From Rachycentron canadum (lineage: Eukaryota; Chordata; Actinopteri; Carangiformes; Rachycentridae), in the NCBI GenBank assembly GCA_038496675.1, contig CM076651.1, forward strand, positions 9,288,746 through 9,352,745: DNA of 64,000 nucleotides, read 5' to 3'. The notes beneath the pieces are model-generated. The model made no database searches. It was not told the origin of the DNA and saw only the letters and a list, made by a program, of their open reading frames with translations. Shown here in pieces: positions 48,205 through 62,100 of this stretch. Numbering within the stretch: position 1 is the stretch's first letter; each line of letters begins with the position of its first letter. Made by a program: the position numbers and the translations under genes.

Positions 48205-50749
48205 AGTGCATGTAGATGGTCCGGATCATGCACGCGCACGTGTGTGCAAACATGACATATTATAATATAATATATATCTATATAGATATATATATATATA
48301 TTTTTTAAACAACTTTGTTGCATCAATAACCCGCGTGTGCTGGAGGCTGTTGCACAGCCTGCTACACACAGCGGTGCTGCGTCTTTGCCTGCAGACTTGT
48401 TTACTATGCTGTCTGTGTGTAGTCGTTTCTCCAGCCGCCTGAAATGATCGTGGCAGACAGGAGCGGTTTGCGCAGATTTGCACAGGCCCTGTCCCACGGG
48501 GTGCATGAAAGCAAACTGCAGCACTTCTCTGTGGCTTAACGAGGCCGGTGTTCAAGTTTCATGGGTGACCCATCTCATTTCCATCTGGCCAACCCTGAGA
48601 ACGAGGCTTTAAAATGTTTGACAACTGATTGTAAAATAATTGTTGCATTTGCTGCATATGTTTTTTTGTTTTTTTTTAAGTGGAACTGGAGATAATAAGT
48701 TTCAAAGCTATAACCAATGCACAATTATTCTCATGTGGGATTCTGCATTCTTGGATGCAGCAATAGTGCAAATGGAGAAAAGATGCTTTGTCCAGGAAAC
48801 TGGGGCCTTTACCTTCATCTTATACCCACCTGAGGGCTGCACTCAGATCATATGCAAAAACTTGTTCTGACGCTGTGGCAGATCTGGAGTAAACCAGAGA
48901 CACTACAGAGCAGATTAAGGGCATAGAGTAGAGATGCAATACATTATGTTCTTCTCTGTAGCTCCCTAATCCACATGGCAGTAGGCCAAGGAGGGCTGCA
49001 AGAGGCTCCACACGCCACCCAGAAGGATTTACAGTACACAGCCATTAGCAGCCAATAGTCCCAGGGTGGTGTTTGCATGACAATGCTGCCAAACGCCTCA
49101 GTTCTGATGCATTTCTTTGTCCTGTGGTGGAGACTCCCCCAGAAACAGCTCATACCACCATCATCATCATACATACTTATACGTGGGAGTTTACTGGAAC
49201 CCAGGACCTGTGGATGAAGAATAACAGCAAGCACATGATATTAACCACTTCAAAACATACAAATTGTCCTTATTATGCTCCTGAGCTCTCTCTCCTCTCT
49301 CTCTTCCTTTGGTTGACCAGTCACACACTGGTACCAGTGCAGACGTTGGCCAGAGATGTAGTTGGTGAAATTGCTCATATATTTGCAGAACCTCTCGGTA
49401 GCACCTACAAAACATTTGCCAGTGATTGAAGGGGGGGTGGGGTCTATAATCATTTAACCAGCAGAGTGGAAAGACCCCCCCCGGGAATGTCAAACAGTCC
49501 CCACTGAGCCCAACAACCATCTCATATGGACCTGCATGTGTGATGGATCTGAGCCAGAGGGACCAGGGGGAACACTGTAGGAAAGAAAGTAATCCATTTT
49601 CTGATGTTCATATAATGCATAATTAAAATCATAAATATCAAAACCAAATAGGTTAGGAAATTTCCTCAGTGGTGCATCTCCAACAAATCAAAACCGCAAG
49701 AATGCAGAGGAAGCTCAATGAGATTTGTGTCGACATATTTTTTATAATACTGAAACATAAACACATTGTCCTTTTCTGAGAAACCACACAACCTCACATA
49801 ACCAACAAAAACCTGGTCATATCCACTGTATTTGCATTAATTAGAGCTGTGATACAAATCTTGGAAATTTGGTAAAACTTTCATTAGGCCCAAAACAGCA
49901 ACCTCCAACTTACCTCCCAAGACAGACTACTTTCCAGGCAGACCTTCTCACACCTTCCCAAAATCCCTGCAAGATCTGCCTAACCATTCTTGTCAGGTCT
50001 CATTCAACAGCCCACCTCATTGATCCCCTCCACTGACAGCACAGTAAGCCATCTGGAACAGCGGCGGTTTCCCCTTCACCCAGGACGTGGCGCGGTGGCT
50101 CTCAGCTTGACAGGTGTGGTTTACGCAACCACTGCGTTTTAATCGGGAGAATAAATTAAGTGTCATTTTAGCTTAACATGAATGACTGCCTTAATGAGCT
50201 ATATACTATACAGTCACATTTAAAACCCAAATGCCACAATCGTTTGATGGGAGTCATTTAAAAACAGTCATTTCCACTTTTGAATTTCAACACATTTCAT
50301 CCAAAAGCAGGCGGTAAATTATAACTAATGTGCTACTGTCTCATAAAGGCAGCTGCTGAAGCCAGTCAGCTGGTGTTTCCTTACACAACACAACAGTTAA
50401 CGTTTTTTTTTTTTTTTCTTCTGCTTGGCCAGCCAACATCTTACGAATACCCTCAAGCCATTGTTGTGGCAATAGCCTGAGCCACACAGCTGGTCTTTGT
50501 GTGCTTCCTCGTAAACACCTCTCAGGCATGAGTTGAGGCTCCGTCTGCCCTCACACCCCTCTGAGAAATAAAGAGCTTATGGGAAATAATGCTTAGATTG
50601 TGGCCGGTGTCGTATATGTCCCACTCAGGAACATTTTTTTTTTTTTTTTTTTTTTTAAATAAGCAAGAAGTGCATGTTTGTGGGTTTTATGTGTGTGTAA
50701 ACAAAATTTCCAAAGACCTCTGTGATCAGCCTTGAGGAATAACAACACT
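48202..50749. other. Intergenic DNA between NUP210 and IQSEC1, promoter-distal part
   Basis: A TA-rich tract at 48255..48302, a T run near 50404 and a 20-nt T run at about 50633..50656. A small CpG-richer patch lies at 50060..50110 (CAGCGGCGG, GGCGCGGTGG). No gene was recognised. With 50750..51578, the gap between the two genes is only about 3.5 kb. Confidence 0.6.
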
Positions 50750-51105
50750 GGAGCTGAAATAATTAGTCAATTTATCAAGTAGCAGATTGAAAAGGAAAAT
50801 AATCTGCAGCTATTTTGATAATCAAGTAATTGTTTTTCATTTTTCAGAGGAAAAAAATGGAAATTATTGTCATGTTGCTTTTCTTTGCAATGCAACATCT
50901 TTGACTGGATATCAACTGTTTTTTAGTCAGCCAATACAAGCAATCAGAAAACGTCAACATAGGACGTGAGAAACTTTGCTGGACTTTTTTTTTTTTTTTT
51001 TTAAACATTTAATGGACTCAGCATTCAATTAAAAAAAGAAAAAAAATGCATCTGCAGATTAATCAGTGATGACGATAATTGTCACTTGCAGCCACGAACG
51101 AGAGA
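50750..51105 (+). repeat. Fish dispersed repeat (GCAGCCCT family), intergenic copy
   Basis: GCTGAAATAATTAGTCAATT, then CTGCAGCTATTTTGATAATC, and near the end AATCAGTGATGACGATAATT and TTGCAGCCACG follow the family from start to finish with substitutions. It explains the A- and T-runs between IQSEC1 and NUP210. Confidence 0.7.
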
Positions 51106-51578
51106 AATCATAGCATTAATAAAACTACAACTCTTTAAAGCGATAAAACAAATAAAACGTGCACAGAAATCCATATAAGCAAGTCAGACGGCTGCTGCCC
51201 TGAAGTATCACAAGTGATGTTTTGCAAATCATTCCGTGGTGCACAGTCTGGTCTGCTCACCAACTCGAGGTTGTGTAGCAGTTGCTGACATGTGGGCAGC
51301 TGCTGAGGGCATACAAATGAGCTAGGTGACTGAGACCCACCACAGCAGCCCAGAGCAGTGTCAGACAGATGGGAGATATTTGATCAGTGGTCGCAGACCT
51401 TTACACATCCTCGGGGAGCTGGAGAGAAAGACGCCCTCCCTAATCCCCTCTGTTTGTGTGCAATGCATAAGAGTGAAGATACATGGGAGCTCAGCCAGTG
51501 CCAATACACAGAACCACCAATTTCTAAAAAATAAATAGGAGTTTTACATTTACACATTACCTCCCTTGCATCGCTATT

Positions 51579-53084
51579 TTTATTTCATGTGCTTCAATTA
51601 ACGCGTTACGTACTACAATAACCATGTTAAACCGTTAACCTCATCCCTTCACTGAGCAGGGTTTTTCCACATATACACAAGAAATGAAGGAAACAAAAAA
51701 TGACATAGTGACAAGACCTAGTGGATAAGACAGTAATTAAACTGTGACCCAAAACTGTAGGCTGACATTAACAATGTTGAACAGGAGAAGACCGATTAGA
51801 CGTCAAGGATGTTTAAAAAGGAGAAACACAAATGAACAAACACACACAAAAAAAAGTGATAATCAGTCTATATGTTAACATATAGATGTAGTCTCAGACA
51901 ACATCTATATGTTAAGAGAAGATTTATGTGTAACTGTTCATCTGCCAGAATGCTCTGTGAAGTGTTTTTTTTTTTTTTAATGAAAATTTTCAGTGCAAGA
52001 AAAATGGACATAAAAAGTGAAAACTTTAATTAGCAAAGGCAAGAGTATATTTACACAAGCTAACAAACTTGTGTCTGTATTATGTGCAGAAAGCTGTTCA
52101 GATATGATTGTAAGGCATGACTAGGAATCCTGAACACAAAAACACTGAATCCATTTATCATCACTTACATTCTCAGCTTGGTAAAATTAAAAAAACAAAA
52201 CATAAATACCATTCCTCATCAAAATATTTTTCACCACATACAAAAATTGTTTAAAATTAAGTCACACTCCCATATCCCAGCAATTCAACAGTGCTACAGT
52301 AACATGTTTCTGGAAATGTGGACAGGTAAGAACAAACCTTTTCAGAAACAAGACCAGGTCACATTTGATTGCTTTTGCATCGAAGCAACACAGGGATAAA
52401 AGCTGAATGATGGTTCACATTTCTTAAGTGTTTCACATTAATGAATTAGACAGGATCTGCACGTGTTGTGGCTCAACTCAGTAATGGTAAACAATCAGGA
52501 ATTTAAATTCCCCCAGAAATGCCCAAAAACACAAATAAAACAATCTTTTACTGGTTAGGATTCAGCACGTTCAAGCTTTCGTCAGCTTTGAGGAGGACGG
52601 TTTTTCAGTTCAAACTGTATAAACTACAACATAATGAATGACGGTTTCTGCTCACAAAAATACAAGACTGGTTCATCCTGAGTTATTAAATTTCACATCA
52701 AATATGATGAGTAGCACACAAATAAACAACAAACAAAAAAAGCAACACCTTTTTAAGCACAAATTAGTGATTTGAATTTTAAGCACTCGTCAAAAAGCTC
52801 TGTTCATAACAGAGTGTTCTTGTATAAAAACTATTTCCAAGGCAAACCACAAAAAAGACATATATACCGTTTATATAAACTTGTTTGCAGGCACAAAAAC
52901 GTACACACAAAGAAAAATAGCCCTGTTATCTTGCAGCTCTTAATGACTCTGTTGTTCTGAAAACAAAGTGTAGATTTTGCAGTCACATCCCACAGGCTTC
53001 ATCTGGGGGGACAGAGGCACATTTTGTATGCATTAATGGCCTGTGGCGTTCTACTTTTGGAGAACAGAGACCACACAGAGGACG
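51579..53084 (-). other. NUP210: Probable NUP210 3' UTR with candidate poly(A) signal
   Basis: No coding sequence is visible on the minus strand beyond the stop at 53085. A canonical AATAAA reads on the minus strand at 51584..51579, about 1.5 kb past the stop, and a variant ATTAAA at 52030..52025. Which one is used cannot be told from sequence. A 41-nt near-perfect palindrome (51875..51915) would lie inside the longer UTR. Confidence 0.4.
51875..51915. repeat. 41-nt near-perfect palindrome (potential hairpin)
   Basis: The left arm, TTAACATATAGATGT followed by A and GTCT, mirrors AGAC, A and ACATCTATATGTTAA around a single central C at 51895. That is 19 of 20 possible pairs, with one A-A mismatch. 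The left side also contains a smaller perfect palindrome (CTATATGTTAACATATAG). If the NUP210 3' UTR reaches 51579 it would form a stable RNA hairpin; otherwise it may be a transposon terminal-repeat remnant or a cruciform-prone site. Confidence 0.85.
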
Positions 53085-53191
53085 TCAGTCTGACCTGTAG
53101 TCTGGAGAATAGAGGCGCAACCTGGGGCTGCTGTTTGGGTCAGTCCTGTGTGTCGTGCGGTTGAAGGAATTCCCTACAGGAGAGTCCAAAC
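53085..53191 (-). CDS. NUP210: NUP210 last coding exon and stop (window residues 627-661)
   Basis: 107 nt; acceptor CTCCTCAG|GT, ending with TGA at 53087..53085. It encodes LDSPVGNSFNRTTHRTDPNS, then SPRLRLYSPDYRSD. It is rich in Ser, Pro and Arg, and the C-terminal '-L-SP-Y--' ending resembles the mammalian tail. Pro-directed Ser sites here are plausible mitotic phosphorylation sites (inference from the family). Confidence 0.93.
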
Positions 53192-56100
53192 CTGAGGAGT
53201 GAAGAGTAAAAAACAGAACTAGTAAATGTAGAGTAAATAAGACAGTAAATAAAACATCTATAGAAAATTAAGGACAGGGAAAAAGTATAAACAAATGGTA
53301 ATTGCATCAAATCAGTTGCTGAAAAATGTGGCAGAATTTTAAAAAAAAGGCAATACAACTTGACGTAACAGAGCCTAATTTGTATCCAAATGACCTTTAA
53401 TTCACAACTGGTGAGGAAGCATTTCCCTGAAAGACACCTCCTCTATGTTTTCTAATTAAGTCTCAGTGGAGCCTTAGAAGCTAGGAGCATCACAGATTCA
53501 GGTCTAATACAAACTTTTCTCTACTCATTAAATATCAATGAACTATAGTCAAATATATTAAAAAAAAAAACAAAACAAAAAAAAAAAAAAAACGTGTGCT
53601 TGAATATTTGCTTTAGTCTTTGTTTGCCTGTGGTTGGAGAGTGTCACAGTGACAGTGTCCTACCTGTGATGGGTGGTGGTGTCCTCTGGATGAAAGCAGG
53701 GTGATAAGTTTGTTCCCTTGGAGAGAACACTGTGTGGAGGACTGCAGAGGATAAAAAAAAAATAATAATAATACATTTACACATCATCACACAAAGTTGT
53801 GAAGATAATTTTGGACTTTGATGTTTTTTTGTTTTTTTTTTTAATAACCACAAGCAGATTATGTCAAGTTATGTTAAACCTAAATTAAGTTAAACTTGTC
53901 TTCTTCCTTTAATTATCAGGGACAAAGTGAGCCAGCATTTGCAGTGTTAGCTGCACTAATTTTCAAATAAACAAAAAGGAAATTAAAGCATTTGGTTTAG
54001 TCTCTTATTATATTAAGAAAGGAAAACAATATATATAAATAAATAATAGCAGACAAAAGTAAAAACCCAGACTTGTAGTCTCCTCATAAATCCAAGTCCA
54101 TCCAGCAAAGAACATTTACTCAATACTCATTAACATACAAAACAATCCATGTATTCAAACCCTTCATTAGTATTACAGTCCATCGCCCTCATCATACAAA
54201 CTTAGCATTTCTAACAGAAATTGACCTACCAATGATGATGATAGCTGTGCCAGCCAGCAGAGCAAACAGGGTGAAGAACATCACCTGGTAGCTGTTTGTG
54301 AAGCTGTGCAGGGAGTGGTCCCCCTCTGTGTTAACTGGAGGAGCAGCTGCTGAGACAGAACAGTGGACAAGATAACCGGCTGTCACAACCTCTTCAAAGT
54401 GCCAAGAACATATGACACACTAACAAATATTAGCTATGGCAAAGAGGGATAATGATGCTTGTGACACCGGTACAGAAATCTGAATGGAAGGGTGGTTATT
54501 GAAAAACCTGCTTTCAGTTATCGGCTTATTTCCCACAGATGACAAACACACGTCATTGAACGAAACTACACAACATTTTACTATTTGATCTGGGATAATC
54601 CTCTCCAATTTGAAAATCTTAGCGTAAACTCAACAAGCTGTGACTTGTTCTCCAGCAGATGCCCAGTGCATGTGTTGTTGTCCTCAGTAAATGTGGCTGT
54701 GCTTATCTTTCCTAGTGCAAAATAATGACAAATGATAATTATTACAACAAACATAATGCATGGAAAAATAATGGATTAAGGTATGGCTATTTAGCTGAAC
54801 AACGGAACTGCGTTTTATTAAAACTTTACTTGACACGCAGTAAGACAGTAGTGGTACAACAAATGAACGAAACATTGTTATAAATCTACGACGTATATTT
54901 CGTGTAGCCAACCTGGCCCGAAAATAATTACATATTAGTTGAAACTTCATTTGTTAAAAAGGTGACAGCCCTACTAACTTTCCTGTGACACATAAAATGC
55001 CACAGCGACTACTCATTTGCACTGACAGGACAACTGACCTTGCATTGTAGCGCTGAGATCAGCTACGTGAATCAAAGTGACTGGGATGAGGAGACTCTGG
55101 CCAGAAGAAGTGCTGCTTATGGAAATAGAAGCCGAAACTGCTGCCTGAGGGTCCACGGCACTGACAGTGTATGTTGAGAAACTTGGAAAGCCATGATGCA
55201 CCTCCTTTTCTTGGACTGCAATGTTGGAAGATGTAGACACCACCTAAAGATCAAGAAAATTAAGTTTACTTAGGTCATGCCAACTGTAAACATCTAACAA
55301 TTACAGTTATATCATGTGGAACCTATCGTAAAGTTTTGTCTGACCTCCATGTTGCTCAGGGCGGGAGTAGGGCCGTAGACTGTGAGCTCAGCTGATGGAT
55401 GCAGGTTTGAGAGCAGCAGCTCAGTCTTGTCAGAGTAAAGGCCTGGCTCTATGGGCAGCCTGGCACTGACTTGTTCCCCAGAGAAAGCACTGCCCTCTAG
55501 ACCTGCTTTTACAAGCAGGTTGGTCATGGACATGCTGAGCACACGGGTCTGTTGGTCAGACATTGGCTGCAAGGTCATGGAACATGTGTAGAGGCCTGGG
55601 GCAAGAATTCAAAGAGGCAAAAATGTAGTTCAACATAAATTATTGATGTGTGCATTTGGGGCCAGGTGTGCGATTCTAGTGTCAATGTGGTCTCAAAAAA
55701 AAGGTCCAAGCATGAATACAGCGTTTTCCCACTTTTTGTCAGGCAGGGTCATTTAACAATCACATGCTCCCATTAGGAACTCAGTGCGATTCAGCTGAGT
55801 GGTTATAGCCTTGTACATACACAGTGGATCCCTTCAGAGTTAAGTCAAGAACTGGGGTGAAGTCCCAAACCCCAAACACAATTAAAGCACTGCTTTCAAG
55901 CAATAGCAGCCCTCCTCAGTTCAATATGTCACCTGGACACCTTTTATAGTGCCTGCTAGATTCATTCTGTGGGCAACGCGGGTATTGATTATGCCCCTGT
56001 AAGCAATATTTTCCTGCCCCTCGTGCAAAGCATACACATAAACACTGTGTCTCGGTTAGGTTTAATAGTAATTTTATTTTGGGAAACAAAATGCTTCTTA

Positions 56101-59100
56101 AAAAAAAAAAAAAAGGTAGAAAATCATGAATGTTAAAGTATGAAGTGTTAAGTGTGGAAAATGGGAATTCAGTTCAGAGAAGGGGAGCCCCAACCCCAAG
56201 AGCATGGTTCCTCTCCATGGGTGTGAATTCAGATCAGTCTTACCAATGTTGGAGTCAAAGCTGGTGCGCGTTTTGAAGACATCAGTGGCAGGGAAGTCAA
56301 TATCATCACTGGTGAAGGTGAGATGGCAGCTGACTGAGGTTTCAGGCTGCAGTTGAGGAATAGCTTCAGTCTGGGCAGTGGAGCAGGTTCCTGCAGGGTA
56401 GAGTTTTAGACATTTTATGATAATATGCTCATTTAGATAGATAAGAAAATTGATGTCGCTCTTATAGCGGTCTCTTATATATACAGCCACAGTCAGCTGA
56501 TCTTAGGACAAAGACAGGAAAGAGGTGACTGCCAGCCTTTTTTTTAATCTTAAGGTAACAAAATCCTCTCACACCTCCCTCAAAAGACAATTTTTACTCA
56601 ATTATTAAATTAATACAAAAATGGCAGTGTAAAAAAGACAATTTGCCAGAATATGTGCCAGAGTATTTCCTGGTTCTGTGCCGGTGCCAAGACACTCCAG
56701 AAGTAACCACTCACAGTCAGGAAACAATCCTGTATTACATATTAACCATCATTAAGGCAGAAAAATATTTATTTTACAAATTAAATAATTAAAAAAAAAG
56801 ATAATTGATCTCTGGCTCCAGCTTTATATTTTCTGTACAGATATGAGGTCTCAATCTTATCTAATTCGCAGAAGGAAATGTGGAACTCTTCCTTTAATTA
56901 GCGCTTAAATATAACTGAGTCAGTTCAGTACCAATGATATTAGTTCCTCTCTCTCTGGTCGTGAGTAGGACCTTTGTCTCCTTGCCGTTCCTGACAGGTG
57001 CAGCTTGTGCCATAGCTGCTGTTCTTGTAGCTGCCTCCACTATTACCTATAGAACCATAAAGAGAAAGGAAACAGCCAAAGAAGATTCAGGTGTGTGCTT
57101 GGAATAATGGCATCATTGTTTATATCCACAACTAATTGTTCACATCAATCATGTCAAACTGTCAGCTAAACAAACTAATTAAAACACAGCTGAGTGCTTA
57201 ATATAACAGTACTGCTACCTCTATCAATGTCTCCTCTCATGGTGATAAAAATAAAAAAACAAAAACAAACATTCTTTCAATTCATTTGGCTGTAATGCTT
57301 ATGAGCTTTCTGTTTAAGATAAAATACCCTGCACCAAATATCATCAATCATCAGGCTTGTAAGCAGAAAGGAGGATGAGTGGATAGAGTAGAGTGACACT
57401 CACCCCCCGCACCATCATGTACGAGACTCTCAACAGTGTTAATGTCATGCACATGTATGCAGAAACAATGGTAATGAAAGGCCGTGATGGATACAATATA
57501 CACTTGTTGTACTTTAACTCTCGTTATATGATATTGCTGAAGAACTGATACAGCGTGATGCACTGGGAGAGATGATAAAAAGGCTCTGAAGAACATGTTG
57601 AGAGTTGAAATAAAGAAAGTAGAGACGTGATCGGTTTGGATAATTACAGCCCTCAGAACTGGATTCTTGTAGCTCATTCATCAAAGCCATGAACATAAAA
57701 AAATAAATAAAAAATACACACACACACAGAGTATACCTTATGTTTTATCACAGCCTGTCAGACAGTTAATTAAGACAGCAGTTTCTACCTACAGATGACA
57801 TACCTCTCTGTAGGTTTTCAAAATGCCAGGTATCTCATAGTACACAGTAACTGTCCCAGCATCTCTGGCTACAGCTGCGCCAGTTTTAGGATCCACCTGA
57901 AGAACACCATTAGCTGAGGAACTCCAAGTTCCATGAGCACCTGCTGAAAGGGTGGGATAATGTCCAGCTTTAAAAAACTGCTAACAAAACAAAAAGGTAC
58001 AAATACAGGGCTTTCCTCGGCTGAGAGAAGAACGGGAATCCCAATGGACTTTGGATAAAACTCACTTCATCCATAAAAGGAAACTCAGTAAAACAGCAGA
58101 GCAAGAAAGATGCTGAGGTGGAAGAACATGAATGCAGCTAATACATTACCAGAGACCATATTATTACAGTGCCAAATCAAAAGTCAACATTTTATTTAAT
58201 TGAAGTTTTTTTTTTGTTTGTTTTTTTTCCCCCCTTTCTTTTGATTACCTGACAAATAAAATACAGTAGATCTGTTGCTTAAATAACATGTAGACCTCTC
58301 ACCGTCTGGGCTGTTTAACTGGGCCGTGAAGCAAACTACATCCCCCACCACCAGTCTGTTGGCCTCGTGTGGATAAATAGCATGGTCGACGGGAACTGGA
58401 ACGAAGTCTGCGACTCCCATGTTTTCATTGTCCCACACTGCAAGAAGGGTGAGGCCCACGTTGACTGTCCGCACTGTCAGAGTGTGGTTACCAGGCCCAA
58501 CCCCCACCTGCACCAGATCATCTCTGCAAGACAGAACAGAGGTGCAGGGTTTATGTTCAAAATTGTTATCCATTGTTAATGTAACCAGTATATAATCAAT
58601 AACCGGTTTGCTATAATTTGTTTGAGCTTTTTAATTTATTTTGTAAATTGTCTCAATACGATACTTCCTTCATAGACTGGCATAAAAAAAGGCATCACTT
58701 CATTCACAGACTTATTCAAAAGGTAACACTTCCTTTGAGGAACTTTCAAAGAAATTTAATTTGCCTAAAACGCAGTTTTTCCCTTATTTACAGGACAGGA
58801 ATTTCTTGCGTCAGGATCAACAATGCTTCCCCAATAAACCTAGTCCCAATCCAATTGACACTTTTCTCTCATTTAATCCTGCATCACAGGGCACCCTCTC
58901 AACATTGTGCCAAAACATCACCATGTTGCCGCATTTGCCATTGGACCAGGCCAAAGTTGCATGGGAACAGGACCTAGGGCACTCAATAGCAGCTGACCAC
59001 TGGGACTCGATCCTGAAGTCGATCCATTAAACACTGTGCGCAAGACACTGCCTAATACAATTTAAAGTGGCTCATAGAGCAGAGAAGTTTTTGATACACT

Positions 59101-62100
59101 CTCGAAAATTCTGAAGTAAAGTTTGTAAACTAGATCCAAACCCTATGACCGCTCTGTTTGGTGCGTCTGGGGAGGATGATCCCCAGATGACTTCCACTGA
59201 GCGCCATATGATCTCTCTCTCCTTGCTTCTGGCCAGGTGGGCCGTTTTGCTTAGATGGAAGGGGATGGCCTCGCCCACACACATTCAGTGGTTCGAGACA
59301 TTATGCACTGTCTTACTCTAGAGAAGATAAGATTTTCAATTAGAGGCTCAGAGGGTAAATTTTAGACCTGGCAATCCTTTTTGACCTATTTCCATAATTC
59401 TCACACAGTATTGACTATAACATGGGAGAGTGAATATACCCTTGACATCTAAGAAGCTCAAGGTTTAGATTTTAATAAGCCTGCCAACTCCTTTTTTCTC
59501 TGATAAAAAAAAAAAAAAAAAAATCCACTATTTTATTTTCTTTTTGTGTGCCGTTTATTAAACTTCTTTAATGAAAGGGGGTGGATGGATAGGTGGGGTC
59601 AATGTTTTTTTTGTAAGTCGATTTTTTTTTCCATGAAAGTTTTGTAGGATAACAAATTTCTGAGACCATCTGAACTTACTCTAGCCCAACTTTGAGGATG
59701 TCTTGTAGAGGGTTTTTTTTTTTTTTTTTTTTACTGTTATGAGATTCATCTTTAATGTATCATTGTTACTTGTATATTCACTGTGAAAATAACAATAAAA
59801 AAAGATCTGAAACTAAAAAATATGTGTTCTCAGACTGTTAATCTTTAACAATAATCAATTCAAAATCAATCAAAACATGCTACATTATCAATACGTTTTT
59901 TTGCATATCATATCGCTCTCTCTTACCACCTGTTGCCTGTCTACACATCCCTAAATCTATGGTCAAATAAATGCAAACATTAAAAAAATAAAAAATCTGA
60001 CAAGGCAAAGATCTTTGAAGCCTATTTTGGGAACACAGACATACACTCACTGTGCACTTTATCAGAAACACCAAACTAATAGTAGGTCATCCTCTTTTCT
60101 CTCAAAACAGCCTCAGTCCTTCATTCCATGTACATTATTTCTAAAGATTTATCATCTGCACATTTATGCCCCGAATGTCCTGTTCTACCACATCACAGAG
60201 GCCTTGTACTGGCTTCAGATCTGGGGAGGCCGCTGAAGTAAAATAAATTCATTGTCATGTCAGTGAAATCGGTTTGAGGCTTTGTGACATGGTGCTTTAT
60301 CATGCTGGGAGTCACCATTAGAAGATGACAGGTTGTGGCCATTAAGGGATGAACATGATCAGCAACAATACTGAGACTGTGACATTCAAACTTTGATTGA
60401 TTGGTATAAAGGGGCTCAAAGTGTGTCAAGAAAACACTCCCTACACCATTACACCGTCACCGACCTGGACTGTTGACACAAGGTGGGTTGGGTCCAGGGG
60501 AACCTAACATGATCCTCTGATATTGATGCTAGCCTGCCTCAAGGTTTGACATGATGTGAATTTCAAGATGCGCTTCTGCTCATCGGTGTTGTAAGGAAGC
60601 TACCTCAGTTACCACAGACTTTCTGTCAGCTCTAACCAGGCTGGATATTCTCCTCTGATCTCTATCATCAATAGGGTGTTTCTGACTGCAGATCGGCTGC
60701 TCTCTGGGTGTTTTTGCACCAGTTACAATGTTTTCCCCATTCTGAAGTTTAATGGGAAAATTGGCTGGAGCTATTATATCTACATTTCATGAATGCATGA
60801 TAAAGTGCTTTATTAGTAAAAATCAGCACAAACATCAAAAAAGACCTGGTAGGTCTGGCTCACCTAGATTCATTGAGGGATTAGTAGGTGACATTATTAT
60901 AATTATTCATTAAGAGAAATCAATCATGGACCTAACCCATTGTCTGACTCAGTTCCTCAATGCAACCATCCAAGGCCCATCATTGATCCCCCTCCTCCTT
61001 CATCCCCTTCATCTTACCCATGCTATTGAACTCACTATCATAAATGTTATCATCTTTGTTATTGAAGACCTTGGTAACCTGCATTGGACCAATACTTCAC
61101 ATGTTTGAGCAGTTTATTTCCCATTGCAACAGTCCAACATTCAACTTTTTTATCGTATTCCCCTGAAAAAATATCTTGCTTTTCACCTTCATTTCCAAAA
61201 GCATACTTTCTAAACAAATGGTTCTGAACAAAGTGCTCCCACCACAGATAACAGTAAAATCCAACTGTCTCCTTGGAGATATAGAATCTAATCGCAGGCA
61301 AGCCCTCTTAGTCCCAAGACTATTGGCCTTGTACTACTCTGATTTTGATACTTTTGCCCTAAAATTGTCTGTCAGCTCCTGGAGAACAAGGTGATAGAAT
61401 CAATTTATTGTGCAGACAGATGAGGGAGTCCCTCACCGAGAGTGCAGCTCCTCTCTGCCCAACTCTCCCATTAATTTAGCTCACTCACTCAGGTGGAAAC
61501 TACTACATCTGAAATGAGGAACAGACCAGTAAATGAATGTTGTGAACTCCATGTAGAAGCTGTGACTAAACCCTGCCATGACCTGAACAACTCTGGCTGC
61601 ACTGTGTAAATATTAATGCACACAGTTTGAACAGGGACTTGTCTGATGTATCACAGAACTGGCTGCATAGAAATGGACAAAATACTTTTGTTTGAGAGTA
61701 ATGGATAAATCTTGCATTAATCAATATCAGAAAAATACATGCAAATTATGTTCTAAAAATGACTATCATCTCAAGAATCCATGTTTGCCATTTTTACATT
61801 GAAAACACATTTTCTGTTCAGCTGGTAGAGGGTGAGTAGTTGACATGACTTGTCTGACAGAATCTGAAATAGTGGGAGACATTAGGTCACGCAAGGCTGA
61901 ATGAGGCTGCACGAATGGACCACTCAAAGAAAGGCCTCGGTACTCACTCTATATATAGCCCAGAACAGCAGGATAAAAGCTTTTCATCCTTGGGGTACCA
62001 AGCAAGCTGCAAGACATATCCTCTTCCCTCCTTTGCCTGTCTAGACGTCATGTTTCACTCATGGTGTCACACAGAATGTGTGAATAAATGCATGAATTAT

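Noticed and set aside
48144..48524. 126-codon minus-strand frame with Arg-Glu repeat
   Set aside because: It starts upstream of IQSEC1 and reads through the CT microsatellite and a TA tract; no homology.
54684..54950. 88-codon minus-strand frame in a NUP210 intron
   Set aside because: It lies between the phase-linked exons at 55039 and 54349, which join directly, so it is intronic.
56098..56243. Extension of the NUP210 exon frame past 56244
   Set aside because: The GTAAGA donor at 56243 and phase continuity with the 55595 exon end the coding part there.
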